From a virus: a stretch of DNA of 35,697 nt. Made by a program: the position numbers and the translations under genes. Of this stretch, positions 1 through 7,613 are shown one piece after another. Position 1 is the stretch's first letter. Every line of letters starts with the position of its first letter. Location of the stretch: the IMG/VR virus record IMGVR_UViG_3300043427_001582, positions 1 through 35,697 of that record; one strand, given 5' to 3'. Under the pieces are notes generated by a model. That model did no database searches. It had not been told where the DNA came from and worked only from the letters and a program-made list of their open reading frames with translations.

Positions 1-135
1 ATCCGTCAGAACGGATTATGAGGATCCAAGAGCGCCCGACACCCTACACATGAGGGTGATGATATAGTCCGAGCTGCATCGATAGCAAAGATGCAGAACT
101 AGGGGATAAAGAGCCCTTAGGGTAACACAACTGCG
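1..135 (+). ncRNA. Group I intron 1 of the capsid gene, 3' part only
   Basis: This is the tail of a self-splicing group I intron whose 5' part lies outside the window. A P8 hairpin (CACCCT, loop, AGGGTG, near 40-57) is followed by the S element GATATAGTCC (P7 3' strand), a P9-type hairpin, and the hairpin around GGGATAAAGAGCCC that all five introns in this gene share, then GTAACAC. By comparison with the other four, the terminal G is position 133 or 135. After that the reading frame of the capsid protein resumes (D-N-D-F-P-K-L-L-G-A). The exact 3' splice site cannot be fixed because the guide sequence is not in the window. Confidence 0.8.
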
Positions 136-3100
136 ACAATGATTTTCCGAAGCTGCTCGGCGCAGAACTCTACCGTCCGCACCCTGCGTAAATAGTGCGC
201 CCTAAGCACGTAAGTGTTTAGTGATAACCGCGTGAATTGCTGGGACCCCTCCATGGGCTATGCTCTTGGGGAATCAGCAGCCAAGCCGATTGGAAACAAT
301 CGGAAGGTTCAACGACTACCTTTGTCGATTTTTTTAGAACTCACGGTTTGGGATTAGTCCCTGCCCACGTGGGGCTATAGATCGACCTCATCTTGATCTT
401 TGTAGATGAGCGAGCCCAAGTGCAACAGCAACGGGCAATAAGGAGGCAAGAGTGCGCGGCAACCTGAGTATAGGTTGATGATATAGTCTGGCCTCACAGG
501 ATGGTAAACTGTGAGAACTGAAAGATAAAGAGCTTTCAGGATAACACACGACGTGGTAGAGATGGCTGCAGAGCCTGTGGTTGTACACGATTTCTTGGCC
601 TAATTAGGTACGGGAACTTCCGGGTGAAAGTCCGGTCGAATAACTCCGTGAATTGCTGGGACGCCGGACCCGTAAGGGAGGCCAATCAGCAGCCAAGCCA
701 ATCGGAAACGATTGGAAGGTTCAACGACTACCGTTGTGGTTTTCTCTGCTTTGAAAAACCACCCTTTGTTTCCACGCCGCGATTGAACTCGTTGGTTGAG
801 GTAAAGGCGAGCCTGACCATCCCTTTAGTGGATGAAGGCGATAAGGCGGCACGAGCGCGGAGCACCCACGAGAATCTGCAGCGTGGGTGATGATATAGTC
901 TGACCTTGCAGGATTGTAAACTGCAAGAACTAGAGAATAAAGAGTCTCTAGGGTAACACTTGTATCGCTTCTGGGGAAACCCAGGGAGCAAGGAATCGCG
1001 TGAGCGTACTGCAGAACAGACCATCGGTACTGCGAACAGCAGGAACATTGTCAAGGACAAAGTTCTTGTTACCCTTCGTGAGTTAATGTGTAGCTCCCTT
1101 GCGGCGTAATCCGCATTGAATAACGGAGTGAATTGCTGGAAGCCCTCTACCAGGTAGTCTTATGCCCTATACTGGTCGGGTAATCAGCAGCCAAGCTAAT
1201 CAGGAATGATTAGAAGGTTCAACGATCACCGTTATCTACCTTGAATAAGTCCGACGAACTGCTTCTACTCTCGTTTGCTTTAGGAGATGGTTGTCTCCAC
1301 AAAGAGCCTAAATGGGGCTCGGTTAGTTTTAGACTTGGTCGAGCGGCGCGTTACGAGGATTATGCTCGTTGGCAGCTTGAGCAAGTTAATTCTATACTAG
1401 GTACAAAAGCAAACCTCAGGTACTTCTTGGCAAAAGGTAAGTATCCTTTTGTTGAGTTTGCCGCTGGGAACAAGGAACTTCTTACACCTCTGTATTCCCT
1501 TTTGTATTCCAAGGGTACAAAAGTTTTTAGTGAGGAAGTTTTAGCTCCTTTATCCTTACGAGAGTTGGCAATTTTATGGATGGACGACGGCTCCTTAGAG
1601 GTAAGGAAACGTCAGCGACCCCGTTCCGTAAAAATTGAACGATCCGCGTGGTTGGCTATATGTGAAGACGAAAAACAGACCGATTTAGTCGGTTGCTGGA
1701 TTGAGTCTTTAACGGGAGCCCGCTACACGAAAGTTAAGCATTCAAAAAGCGGGAAGTATTACTTAAGGTGGCACAGTGCTCAGTGCAAGACACTGATAAA
1801 CGCTGTTGCTCCTTTTTGTTTTCCTTCTCTGGAGTACAAGGTAGATCTTAATCGCACTTGTTCTGTCAAGGAGTGGTTAAGCGAGTCCCAACTTTCTTTG
1901 AGAAAAGTGGACGATAAGGCGGCACGAGCGCTCCGCACCCCAACAGAAATTTCTGTGGGTGATGATATGATCTGACCTTACGGGATTGTAAACCGTAAGA
2001 ACTAGAGGATAAAGAGCCTCTAGGTTAACAATGTGACACTGGTCCTGCAGACCCGAGCGATCCCACACAACCCAGCACTTTTAAAGTTGCTCGGGAAACC
2101 CTGATTACCGCTCAGCGCTTACTGCTGGATACTGGTAATCTCACTGCCTTCCATCAATCTATTGGCTCTCTTACGCTTTTAGATGATTATAGGCGCTGGC
2201 GTGATCGGGTGTTCATTAACGAACTCCTGAAAACCGTTTCTAAGGGTCAGTCCTCTGACTCTCAGGGTGGCTATTACTACCCTGGCGACCTGGCTGTTGG
2301 TGCTCTTACCTATACCAACGCCGAGCAAGCGAAGTTTGACGTCAAAGACGACTTACTGCGCGTGGTCAAGTCGCTGCGCAAGCGTAATACGCCGACTTTC
2401 CAAGACGGCTTCTACCGCTGCGTGTGCGATCCTACGTTCCTGATGCACCTTCGTCAGAACAGCGACTTTCGCGAAGTGGCCCGTTACACCGGTAACGGTC
2501 AGATCAACCCCCTCATGTCGGCTATGCAGCCTAACGCTGCTATCTACATGGGTCAGGGTTTTGGTCAAGCTACATTCGTGGCTGGTGAGCCGATCATGCC
2601 GACCGGCTTTGCCTTTGAAGGAGTGCGATTCTTCGAATCGACCAACATGCCTTCGCAGACTCAAACTGCGACCATCGGTGGTGCTGCTGCTTCCTACGAA
2701 GCTGCAATTGGTATGTTCTTCGGTCCTCAAGCCGTAGGCGTAGGTATTGGTGGGAACAACGCTCAAGTTCTCCTCAATAACAACGACGATTTCTCGCGTA
2801 AATATGTTGCGCCCTAATCACGTAAGTGATTAGTTCACAGAGGGTGAATTGCTGGGACCCCGCCTTTTAAGGGGAATCAGCAGCCAAGCCAGAGAATATA
2901 CGCTCTGGAAGGTTCAACGACTAGATCCCGAGAGGAAACTCAGTAACGGATCCACGAGTGCCCTCCACCCAACCAGCAGACGCTAGGGGGTGAAGATATA
3001 GTCTGAGCTACTGCGATGGTAAAGCAGTAGAACTATCGGATAAAGAGCCGATAGGTTAACACACTGTTCATCATGATGATTTGGAGCCTGTACGCAGGTT

Positions 3101-3153
3101 TCGAACTTCTGAACGCCGATTTCGCCACGGTCGCCTACTCTTTCAACGTTTGA
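134..3153 (+). CDS. Major capsid protein, split by at least five group I introns (5' end outside window)
   Basis: Six exon pieces read as one frame: about 134-189, 551-591, 963-1083, 2036-2799 and 3067-3153, after an earlier part upstream of the window. The joined product runs FPKLLGAELYRPHPA, then Y-VVEMAAEPVVVHD, then YRFWGNPGSKES...VTLRE, then YTGPADPSDP... through FSR, then FIMMIWSLYAGFELLNADF and stop. Each junction restores the frame exactly, and no exon has an internal stop. The body (RRWRDRVFINELL, YYPGDLAVG, GFYRCVCDPTFLMHLR, IMPTGFAFEGVRFFEST) has the look of a phage major capsid protein with an HK97-like fold; that assignment is by family resemblance, position and context. A Shine-Dalgarno (GAGGAGG) directly after the stop serves the next structural gene. 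Confidence 0.8.
190..550 (+). ncRNA. Group I intron 2 of the capsid gene
   Basis: The intron is about 361 nt. The 5' exon ends GCGT and pairs with the guide TGCGC a few bases into the intron, giving the U-G pair that marks 5' splice sites of group I introns. Core elements are all present: P (AATTGCTGGGA, 235-245), Q (AATCAGCAGCC, 272-282), R (TTCAACGACTA, 308-318) and S (TAGTC of P7 at 484-488, complementary to GACTA at 314-318). A P2-like hairpin CTAAGCACGTAAGTGTTTAG follows the guide and is nearly repeated in intron 5. No endonuclease ORF. The terminal G is 550 and the frame resumes with ACGTGGTAGAG. Confidence 0.88.
592..962 (+). ncRNA. Group I intron 3 of the capsid gene
   Basis: Core elements: P at 651-661, Q at 684-694, R at 720-730, and S with TAGTC at 896-900. 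The 3' end is G962, after which TATCGCTTCTGG continues the capsid frame. The 5' site is less certain than in the other introns. The frame requires it at a codon boundary, and CGAT (ending at 591) can pair with GTCG at 635-638, giving the expected U-G pair; but this makes a long P1 containing its own hairpins. The segment GATAAGGCGGCACGAGCGC and the P7-P9 part are nearly the same as in intron 4, so the two are close relatives. An 88-codon open frame across the core is a shadow, not a gene. Confidence 0.85.
1084..2035 (+). ncRNA. Group I intron 4 of the capsid gene, carrying an endonuclease gene
   Basis: The longest intron (952 nt). The 5' exon GAGT pairs with the guide GCTC (1093-1096) with the U-G pair at the splice site. 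P and Q lie at 1131-1141 and 1182-1192. The P7 strands differ from the sister introns: GATCA at 1224-1228 and TGATC at 1968-1972, still fully complementary. P3 is TAACGG (1121-1126) with CCGTTA (1229-1234). The P8 loop holds the LAGLIDADG ORF. The P9 region and the final hairpin match intron 3 closely. The terminal G is 2035, and ACACTGGTCC resumes the frame (E-Y-T-G-P). Confidence 0.88.
1241..1975 (+). CDS. LAGLIDADG homing endonuclease inside intron 4
   Basis: A 244-residue protein with two LAGLIDADG helices: LLSFALGDGCL at about residues 9-19 and LAILWMDDGSL at about 109-119. The acidic residues of both (GDG and DDG) are kept, so one chain can form the whole active site. Such enzymes cut intronless alleles of the host gene and so spread the intron; some also help folding (maturases). 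The reading frame opens with TTG at 1241. No ATG or GTG lies between the upstream in-frame stop (1211) and the first motif, and no Shine-Dalgarno is close. Its last codons run through the P8/P7 strands of the intron core and stop at 1973-1975, so RNA and protein sequence constrain each other there. Confidence 0.9.
   Translation: MNKSDELLLLSFALGDGCLHKEPKWGSVSFRLGRAARYEDYARWQLEQVNSILGTKANLRYFLAKGKYPFVEFAAGNKELLTPLYSLLYSKGTKVFSEEVLAPLSLRELAILWMDDGSLEVRKRQRPRSVKIERSAWLAICEDEKQTDLVGCWIESLTGARYTKVKHSKSGKYYLRWHSAQCKTLINAVAPFCFPSLEYKVDLNRTCSVKEWLSESQLSLRKVDDKAARALRTPTEISVGDDMI
2036..2799 (+). CDS. Largest coding exon of the major capsid protein
   Basis: This is the 764-nt exon between introns 4 and 5 and codes for about 255 residues of the capsid protein. 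The frame enters with AC ACT GGT (completing a Tyr codon begun by the T at 1083) and leaves with TCG CGT at 2799. An ATG-initiated subframe from 2209 exists, but the coding continues smoothly upstream of it (TGPADPSDPTQPSTFKVARETLITAQRLLLDTGNLTAF and on), so a start at 2209 would truncate the protein. The last residues of the unspliced frame after FSR (KYVAP) are intron sequence. Listed separately only to make the exon visible. Confidence 0.85.
2800..3066 (+). ncRNA. Group I intron 5 of the capsid gene
   Basis: The shortest intron (267 nt). The exon end GCGT pairs with TTGCGC (2808-2813), with U-G at the splice site and two further A-U pairs. Core elements: P at about 2847-2857, Q at 2875-2885, R at 2913-2923, and S with TAGTC at 2999-3003 (complementary to GACTA at 2919-2923). 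The hairpin CTAATCACGTAAGTGATTAG near the 5' end repeats that of intron 2 with small changes. It has no ORF. The terminal G is 3066, and TTCATCATGATG continues the capsid frame to the stop at 3151-3153. Confidence 0.88.
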
Positions 3154-3167
3154 GGAGGTAACTAACC

Positions 3168-4046
3168 ATGGCGATTAACCCGAATCAGCTTGCAGTCACC
3201 AAGATTTATCCTGGTAACTACACCAACGTTCTCCGGTATTGGCACGACCCCAAGTCCGTTACGTATTTAGACGCTAACGGCAACACCACCACACTCGCCA
3301 ACCAACCGGTCGGCGGCCCCGTGGGTGTTATCTTCCGTCCCGGCTGGATTGCCCAGCAGGCCGTGGGATATGTTGATCTGTCGTATCAAGCTGCTGGTAC
3401 TACCAACCAGCTTGACTACTATGCTCAACCCTATAGCTCGGGTCTGAACAATACCAACGCTCCGTTCTATAACGCGAACGTTGTCATCCCGTCTCCTGAT
3501 TTCCACAAAGATATCCGTGCGGATATCACAACGGGAATTGTTGTGCCTTCTGGTGCTTACGTTTACCGGACTGGCGTTCGTCTGGACGGCGGCGATGTTG
3601 TCAGCAGCGGCGTTGCCGGTGTTGGTACCGCGACTACCGCCCCCACGCTGGGTCTTGGCCCCGCTGTTGGCGTCGGTCTGACCACTACTCCCTCTGCTAG
3701 CGGTTTCTTCGCTGCTGTTGCGGGCTCGAACAGCCGTATTACCAACGGTTCGTACAGCTCCTCGAACGCGTGGAATCCCGCTCAGATGCACGTGGTCACT
3801 GCGGACACGACCTACAAACTGTTCAGCGTGTTTAACCAAGGCTCTGCGATCTCTGGTTTCCGCCAGGGTTCCGGTGTCTATGATCCTCGCGCTGGTGTGG
3901 GCCGTCTTGCGGGCAAGGACAAAGCACTCGCTATCTGCGAAGTGTGCTGGCTTGTTCCCGATGAACCCCCGCAACGTGATGATGTCGCTCTCCAGCCTGC
4001 GGGCGTGGTTGAGTCCAACATCTACACCTCGACTGTGCCCCAGTGA
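3168..4046 (+). CDS. Virion structural protein following the capsid gene
   Basis: A 292-residue protein translated from an ATG 9 nt after a perfect Shine-Dalgarno (GAGGAGG) that overlaps the end of the capsid gene, so the two are translated together from one mRNA. It is rich in Gly, Ala, Val, Thr and Asn with many short beta-prone runs (VGVIFRPGWIAQQAVGYVDLSY, IVVPSGAYVYRTGVRLDGGD). It has no signal peptide or membrane span. Position and strong ribosome site suggest an abundant head protein, possibly a decoration or second capsid protein. I do not recognise the family, so the role is inferred from context only. Confidence 0.75.
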   Translation: MAINPNQLAVTKIYPGNYTNVLRYWHDPKSVTYLDANGNTTTLANQPVGGPVGVIFRPGWIAQQAVGYVDLSYQAAGTTNQLDYYAQPYSSGLNNTNAPFYNANVVIPSPDFHKDIRADITTGIVVPSGAYVYRTGVRLDGGDVVSSGVAGVGTATTAPTLGLGPAVGVGLTTTPSASGFFAAVAGSNSRITNGSYSSSNAWNPAQMHVVTADTTYKLFSVFNQGSAISGFRQGSGVYDPRAGVGRLAGKDKALAICEVCWLVPDEPPQRDDVALQPAGVVESNIYTSTVPQ

Positions 4047-4077
4047 TCCGTTAGGATTTTTCTGGAGTGAGGATACA

Positions 4078-4106
4078 AGCCCTTCGGATTCCGAGGGGCT
4101 TTTTTT
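4078..4106 (+). terminator. Rho-independent terminator of the capsid operon
   Basis: The stem AGCCCTTCGG / CCGAGGGGCT (10 bp with one T-G pair, loop ATT) is followed by a run of seven T. It closes the capsid transcription unit. The T run also contains the stop codon of the converging gene on the other strand (4105-4107). Confidence 0.9.
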
Positions 4107-4545
4107 ATAGCCCTAAGCTGCGCCAGTCAACATTAGTTAAGCCTTTGGAATTTAACATACCTTGCTTAAGCTTGTTAAGTTCCTGTACTGCTTTTTGGTA
4201 ATCCGCTGCCGTCCGTGGGTCAGACCGACCTGTAGTAATTTTGTACCCCACGTCCCGCAGTGGTAAGTAGGGGTCAAGTGCTGGGGCTGCCCGTCCTACC
4301 TGTGTGTCACCAAGAACTAAGGGTGTTACAGCCGGGATAAAGTCAAGCCCGCCAGTTACGGCAGATGCCGCTGCACCTCCTGCTCCTGTAGTAATAGCGT
4401 TTACAATCCGCTGCTTCCAGCTTGGTTCTGGGTAGGGAGGAGCTACTAGCTCAGTTACAGCAGTTACAGCGTCGCCTACGAATGGAACATTACGCAAGAA
4501 CCTACCCGCCATTCTGAATCCGGCGGGAACTTTAAGGTTCGGCAT
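4105..4545 (-). CDS. Small protein of unknown function, convergent to the capsid operon
   Basis: A 146-residue protein on the minus strand between two plus-strand structural units. It has a basic N-terminus (PNLKVPAGFRMAGRFLRN), a Gly/Ala-rich hydrophobic middle (about residues 48-70: NAITTGAGGAAASAVTGG) and a charged C-terminus (about 105-135). It could be a small membrane-active or head-interior protein; nothing in it is diagnostic. The gene stops inside the capsid terminator. Being antisense to its neighbours, it must have its own promoter, and I see no clear one. The family is not recognised. Confidence 0.6.
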   Translation of the reverse strand: MPNLKVPAGFRMAGRFLRNVPFVGDAVTAVTELVAPPYPEPSWKQRIVNAITTGAGGAAASAVTGGLDFIPAVTPLVLGDTQVGRAAPALDPYLPLRDVGYKITTGRSDPRTAADYQKAVQELNKLKQGMLNSKGLTNVDWRSLGL

Positions 4546-4613
4546 CTGCTCTACTAAGTACCTGTTGATTATTCTACCTGTGCTCTATACTGACGGCAGA
4601 TTGTGTCTGCATA

Positions 4614-5048
4614 ATGACTGTCGCAACCTCTAAAGAGTTCACTTTCAAACCTAATGGCGTCAAAGTCGAAGTCCTCAGCGCACATGACGACGGTGACTAT
4701 TACATGGTGCGTTCCCTGACCACGGGGAAAGTCTTCTTTGCGTACAAAGATCAGATCGAAGAGAAAGATAAGGAACTCCCAGAAGAGGAAAAATCCGTTA
4801 AGCAGCGGCGTGGACGGCAGATTGCTCGTCCGGAAGTCGTTGCGATGAATCGAGTTAACTTGAACAGCGCAACCCCGCAGATGCTGACTCAGGTTCTTAA
4901 AGGCGTGGGCCTTAAGACTGCTACTGAGATCAAGGAGCTTCAGCAATCAATGCCTGGTGAGCGCTTTACAAAGCTGGAACAGCTTCGCTCGATCAAGCGT
5001 GTTGATTGGGACAGTGTTCTTGAAGACGACCACATCTATGTGGAGTGA
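4614..5048 (+). CDS. Helix-hairpin-helix protein, ComEA-like C-terminus
   Basis: A 144-residue protein. The N-terminal half is a small beta-rich part (FTFKPNGVKVEVLSAHDDGDYYMVRS). A charged linker (DQIEEKDKELPEEEKSVKQRRGRQ) leads to a helix-hairpin-helix repeat of the ComEA type: VNLNSATPQMLTQVLKGVGLKTA, then FTKLEQLRSIKRVDWDSV. ComEA-type domains bind DNA without sequence preference, so the protein may act on DNA during packaging or repair. It starts at the ATG at 4614 without a Shine-Dalgarno, 22 nt after TATACT (4586-4591). Confidence 0.75.
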   Translation: MTVATSKEFTFKPNGVKVEVLSAHDDGDYYMVRSLTTGKVFFAYKDQIEEKDKELPEEEKSVKQRRGRQIARPEVVAMNRVNLNSATPQMLTQVLKGVGLKTATEIKELQQSMPGERFTKLEQLRSIKRVDWDSVLEDDHIYVE

Positions 5049-5126
5049 ATCTTAGTTTGTGCCGCGTGGGGAATAATTACGCTTCTAAAAGCAGTAAACT
5101 AAGGTAACTCCCCGGAAATCGGGTTC

Positions 5127-5747
5127 GTGGCACAACTTTCTACACAAGAATTAGAGCAAATCCAGAGTTATTTAGCTCAGCAAGGATTTGTATCGCAACC
5201 TGATACTACTGACGCCACAAAGCGCGAAGTAATCTACGCTGCGGTTAATCAGTTAACCCGAAACCCCGCGCAAGTTTTTGGTTTTCGGTTAGATGATTTT
5301 AACTTCAGTCGTGTTGCGTATCATCTCGGGTACAACATCGCCACGGTTCCCGCTGGTGATTACGCCCGTTTGATGGAGGCATCGAACAGTATTCCCAGCG
5401 AGTATTACTTCGACAAAATCGTTCAACAGATCGAGCGTTGCGAGGAAGCGGAGCGCTTAACGGAGCTTGCGACGGGTCGCGCTACAAGCAGACAGGAAAC
5501 TATTTTAGGTGACGTCAGTCGTTCTATTAACATTCAAGATAAAAGAGAAACGGCGCGGATCTGGCGCGAAAACTATCTTTACGAATGTGATCGCCTGGCG
5601 CATATGCTTTATGTGCCTAACTACCGCGATCCTGTTGCTGCTCGCTACCGCTTTGAGAGGAGTGGAGGTGAGTTCATTCAGGCAATTCCTGGGCCTCCTG
5701 ATGTCTCGCGGTCTGATCGTCTCTACTTTTATGCAAACTGGCGCTAA
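5127..5747 (+). CDS. Virion-module protein of unknown function
   Basis: A 206-residue soluble protein starting with GTG at 5127. It is mostly helical and charged (KIVQQIERCEEAERLTELA, SINIQDKRETARIWRENYLYECDRLA) with no recognised motif. The start is supported by a TAAACT hexamer (5095-5100) 26 nt upstream, like several neighbours. A small hairpin (CCCG, loop, CGGG) sits just before the start codon. Its place between the capsid unit and the large Pro-rich gene fits a connector or neck protein, but that is only position. Confidence 0.7.
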   Translation: MAQLSTQELEQIQSYLAQQGFVSQPDTTDATKREVIYAAVNQLTRNPAQVFGFRLDDFNFSRVAYHLGYNIATVPAGDYARLMEASNSIPSEYYFDKIVQQIERCEEAERLTELATGRATSRQETILGDVSRSINIQDKRETARIWRENYLYECDRLAHMLYVPNYRDPVAARYRFERSGGEFIQAIPGPPDVSRSDRLYFYANWR

Positions 5748-5772
5748 GATACTTTTAGATACGCGGCGCTAG

Positions 5773-7590
5773 ATGGCTAATCCTCTTGTTCGGCTGGGAG
5801 GGCAAATCGGGGATATCCCTGAAAACCTCAGCACGTTTTTGCGTGCTTTTCAGCGTACTTTTATGCAGCCGTCGCCTCCCCCTCGGAGAGCACTACCTCC
5901 CGCTGGTCGCGCGCCTGTGCAGGGTCCCCCGGCACCCCGTCCGCGTCCCGCCGCTCCCCAAGCAACTCAACTTCGTGCTCCTTTACGGCAACCTGCTGGC
6001 GCTCGTGATTACAGCGGTAGAGCGGTTGGCGGCCAGGCGACACGAGGTGGATCTAGCTTCCCACGAGACGTTGAGACTGCTCGCTTAGGTATGCAGCGCA
6101 GCGTGGGCGAGACTCCAAGCATCCCACGCCCTGTTAATCGTGTTCCTGGGCAGCAACTCGACCTCCTTACATCCGCCCCCGCGCCCGAATTCATTACCCG
6201 ATTCAATCCTGCTCGGTATTCGAATGAAGTTCTGAATGTCGGCGCTAATGATCCCGGCACTTTAACTTCGCTACAACGTATCGCCGCGAGTGTTGAAGAT
6301 ACTTATGGTGTTCCTGCTCAGGAAGCTCTGGAGCGTTTAGTTCAGGGTGGCCCTAGTGGCGGTACAAACTTCCTTCGGCAACTGGAATCTGCGCCGATTG
6401 TGCCCTCTCCTCGCGGCGCAATGCAGCCTCCCGGCGGTGCGGGTTCATTGATGCGAGCCGGTGAGCCGGGCGGAACTGTGGTTCGCTCTCCTGGAGGTGC
6501 TTTGGGCGAGCCTGCTCCCGTGCAGCGTGTAGTTGTTTCTGACGTGACGCCTACTTCTCCGCGAGTCGACTCTCAAGGTTTTACGGATGTGACTCCTCAA
6601 GCTCAGCAAGTCAGCGCACAGATGTTCCGGTCGGATGGTCCTATTGACATGACCGCCATGCGGAACGCTGTGGGCGGGATCCGCATGGCCGACCTCGCGG
6701 GCTTTGCTGCGGGCGGTGCGGCGACTCTTGCTGGTGCTGGTCTCGCGGGATTCTTTAACAGACAATCCATCCTGGGTCAGCCTACGGCTAGCCCTGATCA
6801 AGGTCCGAGCCTCCCCGCCGTTACCGGCGAAGAAGTTCCCGGAACTACTACTCCGATTAGTCAGTCTGCTCCGCTTGCGTCGCCGATTTCTACCTTGCCC
6901 AGTCGCGATGAAGTCGGCATGTACATGTCTGGTGCTCCTGTCGCCCCTCCGATTGGTCAACAACCCGTTCCTTCCGCGCCTATTCTTCCCCCGCCTGGTG
7001 TTACTGGCGCTGGTCAGGTTGTTACTCGGACTCGCGGTGATCGCGATGCTGACCTTCGCACTGAGTATCAACGAGCCATGGCTGGGTCTCGGTTAACGAT
7101 GCAACCGGGCGAGATGAAAGATTACAACGAGGCTAAGTCGTACTACGGGGTTCGCGGCAATTACGCCGCTTCCCCTGAAGGTCGTAAACAAACCCAACAG
7201 AAACTTCAGGAAGCTGGTGGTGCTCAAGCGTTCGGAGTTGAGTCGCAAGCCGCCTTCGACGCGTGGGCCAAAGCTAATCCCGCGTTGGCTTACGATCTCG
7301 CACAACGTCGTATGCCTCGTCTGCCGCAGCAACAGATGCCGACGCAAGTTGGCGTTGCGCTAGGTACTTCGTTTGGTACTAACAATATGAACAATCCTGT
7401 TGGTGCCTCTATTGCTGCTGCGGATGCTGCTGTTCGTCCCACGCAGGGTGCTGTCGATATGGCTGACGCTCTCCGTCCTCAGGTTTATCCTGTTCTGTCG
7501 AACGTTGATTACCGTGAAGTGGAGAAGCTGTTCTATGGCCCCGATGGCGTTAACCGCCGCTTAGCTGCTCCTGGGACTCAGCCTCGCTGA
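5773..7590 (+). CDS. Large Pro/Ala/Gly-rich virion protein, unknown function
   Basis: A 605-residue low-complexity protein. Residues 1-130 are rich in Pro and Arg (PSPPPRRALPP, APRPRPAAPQ). A Gly/Ala hydrophobic helix lies at about 306-328 (MADLAGFAAGGAATLAGAGL) and could cross a membrane or pack inside the particle. The C-terminus ends in a motif DYREVEKLFYGPDGV (about 579-593) that returns at the N-terminus of the next protein. The features fit an internal head or ejection protein, but no family is recognised. It starts 25 nt after the preceding stop without a clear Shine-Dalgarno. Confidence 0.72.
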   Translation: MANPLVRLGGQIGDIPENLSTFLRAFQRTFMQPSPPPRRALPPAGRAPVQGPPAPRPRPAAPQATQLRAPLRQPAGARDYSGRAVGGQATRGGSSFPRDVETARLGMQRSVGETPSIPRPVNRVPGQQLDLLTSAPAPEFITRFNPARYSNEVLNVGANDPGTLTSLQRIAASVEDTYGVPAQEALERLVQGGPSGGTNFLRQLESAPIVPSPRGAMQPPGGAGSLMRAGEPGGTVVRSPGGALGEPAPVQRVVVSDVTPTSPRVDSQGFTDVTPQAQQVSAQMFRSDGPIDMTAMRNAVGGIRMADLAGFAAGGAATLAGAGLAGFFNRQSILGQPTASPDQGPSLPAVTGEEVPGTTTPISQSAPLASPISTLPSRDEVGMYMSGAPVAPPIGQQPVPSAPILPPPGVTGAGQVVTRTRGDRDADLRTEYQRAMAGSRLTMQPGEMKDYNEAKSYYGVRGNYAASPEGRKQTQQKLQEAGGAQAFGVESQAAFDAWAKANPALAYDLAQRRMPRLPQQQMPTQVGVALGTSFGTNNMNNPVGASIAAADAAVRPTQGAVDMADALRPQVYPVLSNVDYREVEKLFYGPDGVNRRLAAPGTQPR

Positions 7591-7613
7591 TTTCTGTTCT
7601 TGGTTTACCTGCC

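Noticed and set aside
624-890. An 88-codon ORF on the plus strand in intron 3
   Set aside because: It reads across the P, Q and R core elements of the intron and has no recognisable protein motif, so it is chance coding of RNA structure.
2209-2817. A capsid ORF starting at ATG 2209 and ending at 2817
   Set aside because: The coding continues upstream to 2036 in the same frame, and the codons after 2799 are intron 5. It is a fragment of the spliced gene, not its own gene.
1-3153. Reading the capsid region as a decayed gene full of frameshifts
   Set aside because: Each break coincides with a complete group I core and the joined frame is intact, which decay would not produce.
3267-3974. A 235-codon ORF on the minus strand within 3168-4046
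   Set aside because: It is the antisense shadow of the plus-strand gene with the strong Shine-Dalgarno; the protein is of odd composition (Arg/Thr/Asn-rich) without structure.
6445-7071. A 208-codon ORF on the minus strand inside the Pro-rich gene
   Set aside because: Shadow of a GC-rich low-complexity gene; no ribosome site, Arg/Ser-rich composition.
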